Shown piece by piece: positions 50,994-58,048 of a DNA stretch of 58,048 bases; the stretch's first letter is position 1, and every line of letters begins with the position of its first letter. Under the pieces are notes generated by a model, which saw only the letters and a list, made by a program, of their open reading frames with translations, was not told where the DNA came from and made no database searches. A program made the translations under genes and the position numbers. The DNA comes from Candidatus Saganbacteria bacterium (lineage in GTDB: Bacteria; Margulisbacteria; WOR-1; O2-12-FULL-45-9), in the NCBI GenBank assembly GCA_016932255.1, contig JAFGDE010000012.1, forward strand, positions 1 to 58,048, written 5' to 3'.

Positions 50994-52499
50994 ATGAAAA
51001 AATTCATCTGGCTGAGCCTCTCACTCTGTCTCATCGCTTTACTGACCAGCTGCGCTAATCCCTTTGTTTCACGCGGAGATAATCTGTTCAACCAGGCCGG
51101 CTGGCAGGAAAAAAGAGGCAACTACCTCACAGCTGAGAAGCTATATGCACAGGCGCTTAAGGAATTTCGCAAAGCCGACAAGCCCAAACAAGTGCTTAAG
51201 TGCCAGTACAAATTGACCGACATGAACAAGATCACTATGACGTACACTTTTACCGAAGAAGCCGTCAGGTCGTTGATCAAAGAACATTATCCGGAGACTA
51301 AACCGGAACGCATCGACCAGATCATCGCTGATAAACGGCTGCCGCAAATGGAGATCAACGGCCAGCAGTACTATTTCTCAGATTTCCTTAACACTCTCTT
51401 TCATGTTTATCCTGAATTCAGGAGCAAACCCCAGCCAGGCGCCCTGGGCAAAAGCCAGGGCTTCTTCAGGGTCATGAGCAAATATATATATAAAAAGGAG
51501 TCCGCCCCAGCCGGCCAGACCTTTGTCAACCCGATCAACTATCTGGCTGAAGGAAAGGTAACCATACCGCGGGAGAAATTGCCCAAGAGCGGCCTTTATA
51601 AAATCTGGCTGCCCATGCCTTTGACCACCGCGGCCCAGCAGAACATCGAGATGATCTCGATCGAACCCAGGCAGTACGTTAAGTACCCGATCAAAATGGA
51701 CGGCGATATCGGCCTGGTCTATCTGGAGATCCCGCTGGAAGAGATCAAGACCGACCTGGCCATCAGCCAGAAGTTCAGGTTCAGGCATTATGAAGAGCGC
51801 TTCAAGGTCGACCCGAACAAGCTCGGAAAATACGACACCGAGAGCCCGCTTTACCGGCGCTACACCGCTTCAGGCAAGAACATCGCGGTGACGCCGTCGA
51901 TCGCGCTCAAGGCCAAGGAGCTGGCCGGGGACGAGACTAATCCGCTCAAGATCGCCAAGATATTTTTTGACCATATCATCTGGGACCTGGAATACAGCTT
52001 CACACCCCACGCGGCGCTGGAAGCGCTGGAAATCCCTGAATCGGTCTTTGTCCACGAACATGGCTATGGCGACTGCGGCGCGCAGAGCATGTATTTTGCC
52101 GCGCTCTGCCGCGCAATGGGCATTCCTGCCCGGGCCTCAGGCGGCTGGCAGCTCTTCCCGGTCAATACTGCCGGCTGCGGCAGCCATTTCTGGGCCCAGA
52201 TATATTTACCTAACTACGGCTGGGCCCCGATCGATACTTCGGCCGGACAGCTCGGCCGTTACATGCCCGGCTTGACCGACCAGCAGCAAAAAGATTTCGC
52301 CGACTATTTCTTCCTTAAGATGGATCCGTTCCGCTATCTTATCCAGCATGACGTGGATATCCCGTTCATTCCGGGACCTGACGGACCGGTCGTCTTCAGC
52401 ATGGTCCTGCAGGACCCTGAAGCGGTCTGTTTTGAGATGGACGAGAACCCCGGCTTGTTCCTGATGGATAACTGGCGGTTGAAGGTCAGACAATTATAA
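50994..52499 (+). CDS. Transglutaminase-like lipoprotein
   Basis: A 501-aa lipoprotein with lipobox LTSC (C20). The C-terminal half is a transglutaminase-like domain with C361 (GDCGAQS), H398 (GSHFWAQIYL) and D414 (PIDTSAG), so the catalytic triad is complete. The N-terminal half contains helix-rich and beta-rich regions of unknown type. It may act as a protease or amidase on the cell surface. ATG 50994 with GGAGG at 6 nt is preferred over TTG 50988. Confidence 0.88.
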   Translation: MKKFIWLSLSLCLIALLTSCANPFVSRGDNLFNQAGWQEKRGNYLTAEKLYAQALKEFRKADKPKQVLKCQYKLTDMNKITMTYTFTEEAVRSLIKEHYPETKPERIDQIIADKRLPQMEINGQQYYFSDFLNTLFHVYPEFRSKPQPGALGKSQGFFRVMSKYIYKKESAPAGQTFVNPINYLAEGKVTIPREKLPKSGLYKIWLPMPLTTAAQQNIEMISIEPRQYVKYPIKMDGDIGLVYLEIPLEEIKTDLAISQKFRFRHYEERFKVDPNKLGKYDTESPLYRRYTASGKNIAVTPSIALKAKELAGDETNPLKIAKIFFDHIIWDLEYSFTPHAALEALEIPESVFVHEHGYGDCGAQSMYFAALCRAMGIPARASGGWQLFPVNTAGCGSHFWAQIYLPNYGWAPIDTSAGQLGRYMPGLTDQQQKDFADYFFLKMDPFRYLIQHDVDIPFIPGPDGPVVFSMVLQDPEAVCFEMDENPGLFLMDNWRLKVRQL

Positions 52500-52540
52500 C
52501 TGGCTTTTAGATCAGGTCATAGGGTGCGGCAACGGCTGAA

Positions 52541-53647
52541 CTAGCGGACCCCGCTGATCGAGATGCCCCACATGTTGCAGTCCTCAGGCATTGTCTGCGC
52601 TTCCCAGGAAGCGCCGCCGTCAGTCGTCCGCAGGATGACGCCGATATTCTGCCAGGAAGAATTTGTGCCGGCTATCCAGCAGACATTTTTATTCAACGCT
52701 CTGGGCATCAGCAGAAAATAGATACCGAAGCCGGATTGACTTGAAAGCTGCTCGTCCCAGGTGGTCCCACCGTCAGTAGTATGCAGGATATGGCCGTAAT
52801 CCTGGGCAATCCAGGCAGTGTTAACGTCCAGCGGAAATATGCCGTTGCAGTCGCCCATCACGGTCTGGTGCTGGCTGACCCAGTGGTCGCCTCCATCCGA
52901 GGTCTTGAGAATGGCGTATCTGCCGCCGGTGGCCCAGACATTGTTCTCATCCAGGGCGTAAATATCGATCAGGTTCTCGCCGGTGACCTCAAGGCTTGAC
53001 GAGCCCTGCCTGACCCAGCTGCTGCCGCCGTTGGTTGAGCGGACCATTGTCAAATAGCCGCTGTCAGCGCCGCCGCCGGCCCAGACATGCTGGCTGTCCA
53101 GGGCATAGACCGCTTGGAGCTGGACTGCGGGAACATTGCTGTCGTTCTGTTTCACCCAGGTGTCGCCGCCGTCAGTTGTCCTGAGGATAGTGCCGTTCAG
53201 GCCGACCACCCAGGCTGTCATGGTGTCCAAAGCGCTGATCTTAAGCAGTTCGTCCGTGCCCAGATACGCGGCCGAGCTTTTACGCTGCCAGGAAGCCCCG
53301 CCGTCCGTTGTCTTGAGTATCGTCGGGTAACCGTTGTCCGGATCGCCCACGATCCAGACATTATTATCATCAATAGCGCAGACAGACCAGAGCTGGACAG
53401 CCGGGACCTCCTGCGGCGATCCCTGGCGCACCCAGTTAAGACCGCCGTTGGTCGTGTGTAGGATCATGCCATAGCCGCCTTTGGAGTTGCCGACCGCCCA
53501 GAGGACCGCCTGGTCCGGGCCGATCGTTGTAGTGGTGGAAGAAGTCGTGCTGACCGTGGTCGTGGGAAAGATCAGCGAATCCTCACAACCGGTCAGCATT
53601 AGAGAGACACAGGCAGCCAGGACCAGGAACACGAATCTTTTTTTCAT
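52541..53647 (-). CDS. YCF48/BNR-repeat lipoprotein
   Basis: A 368-aa lipoprotein: lipobox LTGC at about residue 21, a Thr/Ser-rich linker, then about seven repeats of the type ILxTTDGGxxW, each followed by a WAVG-like strand, as in YCF48/HCF136 or sialidase-like beta-propellers. It is probably a surface binding protein. It shares the Thr-rich linker style with 23466-24968. It lies 13 bp after the membrane-protein gene and ends the operon. Confidence 0.87.
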   Translation of the reverse strand: MKKRFVFLVLAACVSLMLTGCEDSLIFPTTTVSTTSSTTTTIGPDQAVLWAVGNSKGGYGMILHTTNGGLNWVRQGSPQEVPAVQLWSVCAIDDNNVWIVGDPDNGYPTILKTTDGGASWQRKSSAAYLGTDELLKISALDTMTAWVVGLNGTILRTTDGGDTWVKQNDSNVPAVQLQAVYALDSQHVWAGGGADSGYLTMVRSTNGGSSWVRQGSSSLEVTGENLIDIYALDENNVWATGGRYAILKTSDGGDHWVSQHQTVMGDCNGIFPLDVNTAWIAQDYGHILHTTDGGTTWDEQLSSQSGFGIYFLLMPRALNKNVCWIAGTNSSWQNIGVILRTTDGGASWEAQTMPEDCNMWGISISGVR

Positions 53648-53660
53648 CTTAGCTTTTCCT

Positions 53661-54299
53661 CTAGCGGCGTTCGATCTTGACCGCTTCGACCGCTATTCGC
53701 TTTATATTATTCGGGTCATACTTGATCTTAAGCTGGGCCCCGGGCTGGAACTGGGGCAAATATACCGGGGAGATGACCATTCTTTTAGTCGTTTCGTATT
53801 CCGGTCCGTTTTCCGGACGAACAACCAGGAACAGGCGCACTTCAGGCTGTTCATTGATCAAGTTGCCGGTCGGGCTGATCTTGACAATCTCTGCCATGGC
53901 CGGTTCGCCGTTCTGGATCAATTTAAGGTCCTGGTACGGCGACAGCAGTAAGAAGTAACCCATCATAAAGAAACCAAAAGCCATGGCCGGTCCGACAATG
54001 AAGCGGCCGAGCCGCTGATCAAGTCCGCCGGTCATATTGAGACTGCCCAGGGCCAGCATGGTCGCGCCGGCGATAAAGGTCAAAATAGCGATGAACGGAG
54101 CCAGGTCATAGATCAGAAAGACCGACAAAAATAACACGAGCATGCCGAGCGTAAACTCCGCTCCGCCGATTATCACCAGGGCATTGCCCTTACCTTTATA
54201 GAAGCGCCTGACCAAGAGATGCAGGCAGATAACCAGCAGGAAGACCGAGACCATATAACTCAGTTCGATCGCTTCAAAAGCCAGTAATGTTTCTATCAT
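53661..54299 (-). CDS. Membrane protein with C-terminal beta domain (212 aa)
   Basis: Four transmembrane helices (residues about 12-30, 42-62, 65-88, 102-122) followed by a soluble domain from about residue 130 with AEIVKISPTGNLINEQPEVRL split here as AEIVKISPTG and NLINEQPEVRL, and YDPNNIKRIAVE. The latter resembles domains in DUF3592-like proteins. Function unknown. GAAAGGAG precedes the ATG. Cotranscribed with the small lipoprotein upstream. Confidence 0.78.
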   Translation of the reverse strand: MIETLLAFEAIELSYMVSVFLLVICLHLLVRRFYKGKGNALVIIGGAEFTLGMLVLFLSVFLIYDLAPFIAILTFIAGATMLALGSLNMTGGLDQRLGRFIVGPAMAFGFFMMGYFLLLSPYQDLKLIQNGEPAMAEIVKISPTGNLINEQPEVRLFLVVRPENGPEYETTKRMVISPVYLPQFQPGAQLKIKYDPNNIKRIAVEAVKIERR

Positions 54300-54311
54300 G
54301 GTTTACTCCTT

Positions 54312-54476
54312 TCAGCTGAGCTCTTTGCTCACGTCATCAGGCACTCCATAAACGATCCCGACCTCGCCAAAAGGCACCGCATGCCTTTTCGTGTTATCCG
54401 ACATGATATCCCCTTTACAGCCTGATACGGCAAAGACCAGAAAGAGTATCAGAATAGTGGCCCAACATCTTGTCAC
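54312..54476 (-). CDS. Small lipoprotein (54 aa)
   Basis: A 54-codon gene starting at GTG 54476. The N-terminus VTRCWATILILFLVFA leads to lipobox VSGC, then a short polar tail ending VSKELS. TTGAGT-17-TAGAAT lies just upstream with 6 nt between -10 and start, so it is leaderless. It precedes the 212-aa membrane protein by 12 bp. Function unknown. Confidence 0.72.
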   Translation of the reverse strand: MTRCWATILILFLVFAVSGCKGDIMSDNTKRHAVPFGEVGIVYGVPDDVSKELS

Positions 54477-54482
54477 TGGGAA

Positions 54483-54511
54483 ATTCTAACACCATCGTGG
54501 ACCGGACTCAA
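54483..54511 (-). promoter_or_regulatory. Promoter of small lipoprotein operon
   Basis: Minus strand -35 TTGAGT (54506-54511), 17-bp spacer, -10 TAGAAT (54483-54488), 6 nt before GTG 54476. Confidence 0.6.
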
Positions 54512-54515
54512 TCTC

Positions 54516-54544
54516 TTGTTAGCTGCAGGAGAAAGTGATAATAT
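54516..54544 (+). promoter_or_regulatory. Promoter, leaderless start of anchored protein gene
   Basis: -35 TTGTTA (54516-54521), 17-bp spacer, -10 TAATAT (54539-54544), 7 nt before ATG 54552. It lies opposite the promoter of the small lipoprotein, with overlapping ranges close by. Confidence 0.5.
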
Positions 54545-54551
54545 TGGCCGT

Positions 54552-55223
54552 ATGAAATATTTGGGCCATGCTATTTTCATCCTTATTCTGGCGGTGATAG
54601 TCACGCTGGTCGTTTTCCTGATCGATACCGGACCGAAAGTCTTTGTTCAGAAACATCCCGACTACCAGGAAACATATTACAGCCTGACCGACAAGAACGG
54701 GGACAAGATCCAGATCACTCTCTACCACACAGAGATCAACCGCAGCGTTCTGCGCCTGCGCTCCGGCTCAAAGCTTCCCCTGACCGACCAGATCAGGCTG
54801 TTGTCCCGGATTCTTGACCGTGTGTTCAAGGATATTGATAAGAGCAGCGTTGACACATTGTTCGTCGGCCGCCTGATCAGCGCTTTTGGCGAGGACATGA
54901 CTATGTCCCGCCGCCTGGCCCAAGCCGCCTCAACCTCGCCTCTATGGAACAAGGACACAGGCCGGGCAATGAAAGGGCACGAAAACCCGGCCGCTCGCGA
55001 GATCGCAAATCAAGCCCATATTTATACGGAACTGGCAGCCACACTTAATAAGCATGGTTTCATTATCCGCGTTTCAGATATGGAAAAGGTCCTGGTCTTC
55101 AAGGCAAAGGATACCCTCTATAGCCAGGAACTGCTCAACGCCGGCATTGGAGCGCAGGAAAAACTGCCGATCGACGCTTTGACCTGGTTCTCCATTACGC
55201 CTGCCGAACCAGGAGCCAAGTAA
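54552..55223 (+). CDS. Membrane-anchored protein of unknown function (223 aa)
   Basis: An N-terminal helix (residues 4-25) is followed by a soluble region that contains RRLAQAASTSPLW and other helices; no known family is recognised. ATG 54552 is preferred over the in-frame start at 54516, which lies within the -35 box. It lies 24 bp before a methyltransferase on the same strand and may be cotranscribed. Confidence 0.72.
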   Translation: MKYLGHAIFILILAVIVTLVVFLIDTGPKVFVQKHPDYQETYYSLTDKNGDKIQITLYHTEINRSVLRLRSGSKLPLTDQIRLLSRILDRVFKDIDKSSVDTLFVGRLISAFGEDMTMSRRLAQAASTSPLWNKDTGRAMKGHENPAAREIANQAHIYTELAATLNKHGFIIRVSDMEKVLVFKAKDTLYSQELLNAGIGAQEKLPIDALTWFSITPAEPGAK

Positions 55224-55247
55224 AAACTTCACGAAGGGGACAAGCAC

Positions 55248-55805
55248 ATGAGCAGACCGGAAATGTTCAATAAAAAAGCGGCAGCCAAACAAAGCCGGCC
55301 GGACAATATAATTGAAAAGCTCGCTCTTGGGCCGGGCATGCGCGTTGCTGATATCGGTTCAGGCGGCGGTTATTTCGCTTTGCGCTTTGCCGACGCGGTC
55401 GGGCCGGGAGGCACGGTCTACGCCGTTGACACGAACGAGGAGTTCCTTGGTTATATCAAGAAAAACGCCCTGGCCAAGGGCTTGCAGCAGGTCAAAACCG
55501 TGCTGACTCCGGGTGACGTGGTCCCCCTGCCGGACCAAAGCCTGGACCTGCTTTTTTCGCGCAACGCTTACCATCATCTGGAAGACAGGGCCAACTATTT
55601 CAGCCAGTTAAAGAAGCTGCTGAAACCTTCGGGGAAACTGGTCATCATCGAGCACAAAGGCAGCGGATTGTTCAGCTGGCACCGCTGGTTCGGCCATCAC
55701 ACGCCCAAGTCACTTATAATTAATGAACTGGAACAGGCAGGTTTCCGCCTGGTCAACGACCATAGCGACCTGCCAAAACAGCATTTTCTGGAGTTCGCTC
55801 TTTAG
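55248..55805 (+). CDS. Class I SAM-dependent methyltransferase
   Basis: A 185-aa enzyme with VADIGSGGGYF (motif I), VDTNEEF acidic loop and LKPSGKLVIIEHK. The SRNAYHHLED segment is typical of small UbiE-like enzymes. Substrate unknown. An AGGGG site precedes ATG 55248. It ends next to the convergent small basic protein gene. Confidence 0.87.
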   Translation: MSRPEMFNKKAAAKQSRPDNIIEKLALGPGMRVADIGSGGGYFALRFADAVGPGGTVYAVDTNEEFLGYIKKNALAKGLQQVKTVLTPGDVVPLPDQSLDLLFSRNAYHHLEDRANYFSQLKKLLKPSGKLVIIEHKGSGLFSWHRWFGHHTPKSLIINELEQAGFRLVNDHSDLPKQHFLEFAL

Positions 55806-55979
55806 TTATCTTTTTTTCGGCCGGCGCCTGACCGCCTTGAGCATGCGCTCGTAAGCGACATTCGGCGTCCTGCCTTCGGTCAGGTTATTCTGGTACAGGG
55901 CTGCATACCCGGCCCGGTTCCTCATTTTAAAGATCTTGACCTTAGACCTGGGCAGCTTGAGCTCTCTTGCTTTTGCCAT
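55806..55979 (-). CDS. Small basic protein (57 aa)
   Basis: A 57-aa protein rich in Lys and Arg (KLPRSKVKIFKMRNRAGY, ending RRRPKKR), possibly binding nucleic acid. A GGTGGG site lies about 4 nt upstream of the ATG and a TATAAT box (56017-56022) further upstream. No family recognised. It stops immediately after the convergent methyltransferase. Confidence 0.74.
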   Translation of the reverse strand: MAKARELKLPRSKVKIFKMRNRAGYAALYQNNLTEGRTPNVAYERMLKAVRRRPKKR

Positions 55980-56016
55980 AATCCCACCCCCGCATCATTA
56001 AAACCGATCGTTATTG

Positions 56017-56022
56017 ATTATA
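56017..56022 (-). promoter_or_regulatory. -10 box of small basic protein gene
   Basis: TATAAT on the minus strand; the transcript would have about a 30-nt leader. Confidence 0.45.
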
Positions 56023-56036
56023 CACCTATTTACTGA

Positions 56037-56064
56037 TTGAAAACCACGCAATAACAGGTATAAT
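56037..56064 (+). promoter_or_regulatory. Promoter of 155-aa gene, near-leaderless
   Basis: -35 TTGAAA (56037-56042), 16-bp spacer, -10 TATAAT (56059-56064), 9 nt before ATG 56074. Confidence 0.6.
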
Positions 56065-56073
56065 AAGCCTCAA

Positions 56074-56541
56074 ATGAGATCCCAACGCGGCCTGATACTA
56101 TTGATAATATTATTGCTGACCAGTCAGGCGGTCTTGGCCGCTTCCAGCCAGTATGACCGTGAACTGCTCAGGACATCGGCCCTGCTGACCGGCGCATTGT
56201 GCGCCGGAGAATCAATTTCCCTGCTGATCGGCCAAAGCCTGGCTGATCCCGATAATACCTGGTCAACGCCCAAGAACAACTGGCTGCTGCTTAGCGATCT
56301 AGTCACCGGCCTGGGCATGGTTTACCTGGCGCACCGGGATAAAGCGCTTTATGATTCCAGCATGCTCTTTAATTTTGCCGCGGTCTCGACCATGACCCAC
56401 GCTTACCGTGAGTGGGAATACTTTGGTGACGATGACAATAAGTTCTGCACCAATGAACCGCTGTTCCTCTCGAACACCATCAAACTGCTTGGGTCGCTTT
56501 TCGTCACCGGCAAGGTCCTGGCCTTAAGGGTTTCCTGGTGA
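56074..56541 (+). CDS. Exported or membrane protein of unknown function (155 aa)
   Basis: An N-terminal signal-like helix (residues 5-23) and two or three further hydrophobic segments with [17 protein letters not shown] and [15 protein letters not shown]. No family recognised; the layout suggests a small membrane protein. Its stop overlaps the pyruvate kinase start region. First gene of a three-gene operon. Confidence 0.72.
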   Translation: MRSQRGLILLIILLLTSQAVLAASSQYDRELLRTSALLTGALCAGESISLLIGQSLADPDNTWSTPKNNWLLLSDLVTGLGMVYLAHRDKALYDSSMLFNFAAVSTMTHAYREWEYFGDDDNKFCTNEPLFLSNTIKLLGSLFVTGKVLALRVSW

Positions 56542-56543
56542 TC

Positions 56544-57572
56544 ATGAAAAAGCGCGCCCGCACCAAGATAATCTGTACTCTGGGGCCGGCTTCCGGCTCC
56601 CGGGGCATTCTGCGCAGGATGATGCAGGCCGGCATGGACGTTGTCCGGCTCAATTTCTCCCACGGCAGCTATCAGCACCGCATTGAACGCATCAGGCTTG
56701 TCAGGGAACTGAACAGAAAACACCGCCGTGCTGTCAGGATCATGGGCGATCTGGAAGGTTTCCGCATCAGGATCGGCCGGCTTAACGCTCCGGTCGTCCT
56801 GCGCAAGAACGACACTGTCTGGCTGACCCAGAAGGAAATTATCGGCAGCGGCTTGACCCTGCCCTTTGACTACCACGGCGACCTGAAAGCCATCAGGAAC
56901 GGCCAGCAGGTTTTTATTGATGACGGAAACATCTGCCTTGAGGTCACTGGTCGACGCTCGGACGCACTCAAAACGCGAACAGTGATAGCCGGCACGGTCA
57001 AAGAACGCAAAGGCGTCAATATCCCCGGCGCCAAGCTGAAGTTCGCCGGGCTAACGGCCAAGGATATGCAGGATATTGGCTTCATCGTGGCCCACAAGCT
57101 TGATTACATCGCGCAATCCTTTGTCCGGACAGCTGACGACGTGCTCAAGGTCAGGCAACTGATCAACAACAGCGGCCGGGGCATCAAGCTTGTCGCCAAG
57201 ATCGAAACACGCGACGGCATCAGGAACATCGACAGCATTATCAAGGTCGTTGACGGTATCATGGTCGCCCGCGGCGACATGGGCATCTCCATCCCCATTT
57301 ATGAGGTCCCGATCGTCCAGAAAGAGATCATCAGGAAATGCAACAAGGCCGACAAGTTCGTCATTACGGCCACGCAGATGCTGGAAAGCATGACCGAGAA
57401 CCATATCCCGACGCGAGCCGAAGTGACCGACGTGGCCAACGCGGTGCTGGACGGCAGTGATTTTGTCATGCTCTCAGGCGAGTCGGCTGTCGGTAAATAC
57501 CCGGTCGAAACGGTCAGGACAATGGACCAGATCATCAAATACACCGAACAGCATCAGGAGAAATGCCGATGA
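56544..57572 (+). CDS. pyk: Pyruvate kinase lacking the C-terminal domain
   Basis: A 342-aa pyruvate kinase: [27 protein letters not shown] (catalytic Lys), VARGDMGI (metal-binding Asp), ATQMLESM with PTRAEV, and [14 protein letters not shown]. It stops just after the catalytic barrel; the usual allosteric C-terminal domain (about 110-130 aa) is missing. The GPEIR-type motif of the second loop is altered to [13 protein letters not shown] 56544 is favoured; GTG 56538 overlaps the previous stop. It may be a true short enzyme or have a changed role. Confidence 0.88.
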   Translation: MKKRARTKIICTLGPASGSRGILRRMMQAGMDVVRLNFSHGSYQHRIERIRLVRELNRKHRRAVRIMGDLEGFRIRIGRLNAPVVLRKNDTVWLTQKEIIGSGLTLPFDYHGDLKAIRNGQQVFIDDGNICLEVTGRRSDALKTRTVIAGTVKERKGVNIPGAKLKFAGLTAKDMQDIGFIVAHKLDYIAQSFVRTADDVLKVRQLINNSGRGIKLVAKIETRDGIRNIDSIIKVVDGIMVARGDMGISIPIYEVPIVQKEIIRKCNKADKFVITATQMLESMTENHIPTRAEVTDVANAVLDGSDFVMLSGESAVGKYPVETVRTMDQIIKYTEQHQEKCR

Positions 57573-57952
57573 GCTTTCTCTGGATCAGGCTCCTGTTCGC
57601 TTTTGTCGGCTGCGTGGAATTTGTTACCGGCTTGAGCTTTATTTTCCTGACCGAGCAGGTCTTTGCCTGGACAGGCATCGCCCGGATCACGCATCTGGAA
57701 TACATCCAGTTCCCCGCTCTGCTGATCATGGTCTTTGGCCTGATGATGTTCGCTGTGGCCAGAGATCCCCGGGCCAACCGCCGGCTCATTCCTTATATTT
57801 CCTTCTTCAAGGTCGCTTTGATCGGCGTGGTGCTCTATAACTGGCTGACCAAAGGCCTGTCCTGGCTCTGGCTCAGCTTCATGTGGTTCGATATTGTCTA
57901 TTTGATCGGTTTTGTGTCAGCCTACCTTACCTTGAAAGACACAGGATCATAA
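57569..57952 (+). CDS. Four-helix membrane protein (127 aa)
   Basis: Four transmembrane helices with short loops; [18 protein letters not shown] near the N-terminus. No family recognised with confidence. ATG 57569 overlaps the pyruvate kinase stop (ATGA) and has GGAG 9 nt upstream, better than ATG 57563. Role unknown. Confidence 0.72.
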   Translation: MSFLWIRLLFAFVGCVEFVTGLSFIFLTEQVFAWTGIARITHLEYIQFPALLIMVFGLMMFAVARDPRANRRLIPYISFFKVALIGVVLYNWLTKGLSWLWLSFMWFDIVYLIGFVSAYLTLKDTGS

Positions 57953-57990
57953 CATTGATCAATCCGGTTTACCCGGGCAGACAAATGAGT

Positions 57991-57996
57991 TAAAAT
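57991..57996 (+). promoter_or_regulatory. -10 box before the terminal gene
   Basis: TAAAAT about 20 nt before a GGAGGTGG ribosome-binding site (58002-58009). No good -35 seen. Confidence 0.35.
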
Positions 57997-58013
57997 AAAC
58001 GCGGAGGTGGCCC

Positions 58014-58048
58014 ATGGCTCAAAAGAAGAAGAAAAAGACAGTAAAAAA
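58014..58048 (+). CDS. Lys-rich protein, start only (cut by window end)
   Basis: ATG 58014 follows GGAGGTGG at a good distance and opens with MAQKKKKKTVKK; the rest lies outside the window. A basic N-terminus of this kind fits histone-like or ribosome-associated proteins, but that is a guess. Confidence 0.55.
   Translation, partial: MAQKKKKKTVK

Overview
The window (about 52% G+C by eye) is dense chromosomal DNA from a bacterium. It holds roughly 62 protein genes, the 3' end of one tRNA and two decayed loci. No phage, plasmid, insertion sequence or CRISPR array was seen. The gene set suggests an uncultured, probably anaerobic, peptidoglycan-containing organism from a poorly sampled lineage. 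Evidence for this is many lipoproteins, a PBP4-type carboxypeptidase, ferredoxin-fused MinD ATPases, NifX-like proteins with DUF5320 and DUF134, a type I-alpha glutamine synthetase, sigma-54 promoters, and small RRM RNA-binding proteins with long leaders. I cannot assign a phylum from sequence alone.

Layout: 1-3747 has a tRNA-Ser end, then a secreted protein, PBP4 and two methyltransferases in one operon. 3748-7355 (minus) is an aspartate decarboxylase / aspartate:alanine exchanger operon. 8097-15955 (minus) is a 13-gene operon headed by a DUF134 regulator. It encodes DUF5320, two NifX-like proteins, a CoA-disulfide-reductase-like flavoprotein, a radical SAM enzyme, a membrane protein, a J-domain protein, a methyltransferase, two MinD/ferredoxin ATPases, an IscU-like scaffold and a metallo-beta-lactamase fold protein. 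It starts from a near-consensus promoter with a 14-bp palindrome at the predicted start point. 16108-27180 is a mixed region of serine hydrolase, flavodoxin, TspO, lipoproteins, an RRM protein, a propeller-like lipoprotein and a C45 acyltransferase. 27246-29761 contains a CPBP-protease pseudogene, a second RRM gene, and intact yggU-yjbQ beside decayed remnants of both genes.

29792-41421 (minus) is a nitrogen-assimilation block: amtB-glnK, then glnA-gltB-gltD-carA-carB(N half). Both units have a sigma-54-type promoter and share an almost identical 15-bp motif just upstream of it. 41632-44919 has hydrolases, a YgjP-like peptidase and a SemiSWEET. 44987-50190 is a glycerol block: a lipase-like hydrolase, glpK, a glpA-type dehydrogenase, a FAD/NAD oxidoreductase and DUF1667. 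It is dotted with four copies of a nested palindromic element, two of them inside the glpA reading frame. 50177-58048 has FKBP, a transglutaminase-like lipoprotein, a YCF48-like lipoprotein, further methyltransferase and membrane genes, and a pyruvate kinase without its C-terminal domain.

Three themes cross the window. First, about eleven genes have a -10 box ending only 6-9 nt before the start codon, so leaderless mRNAs look common. Second, regulatory RNA or DNA structure is visible at the RRM leaders, the glnA-gltB junction and the glp palindromes. Third, three short genes of 54-57 codons are supported by ribosome-binding sites or promoters.
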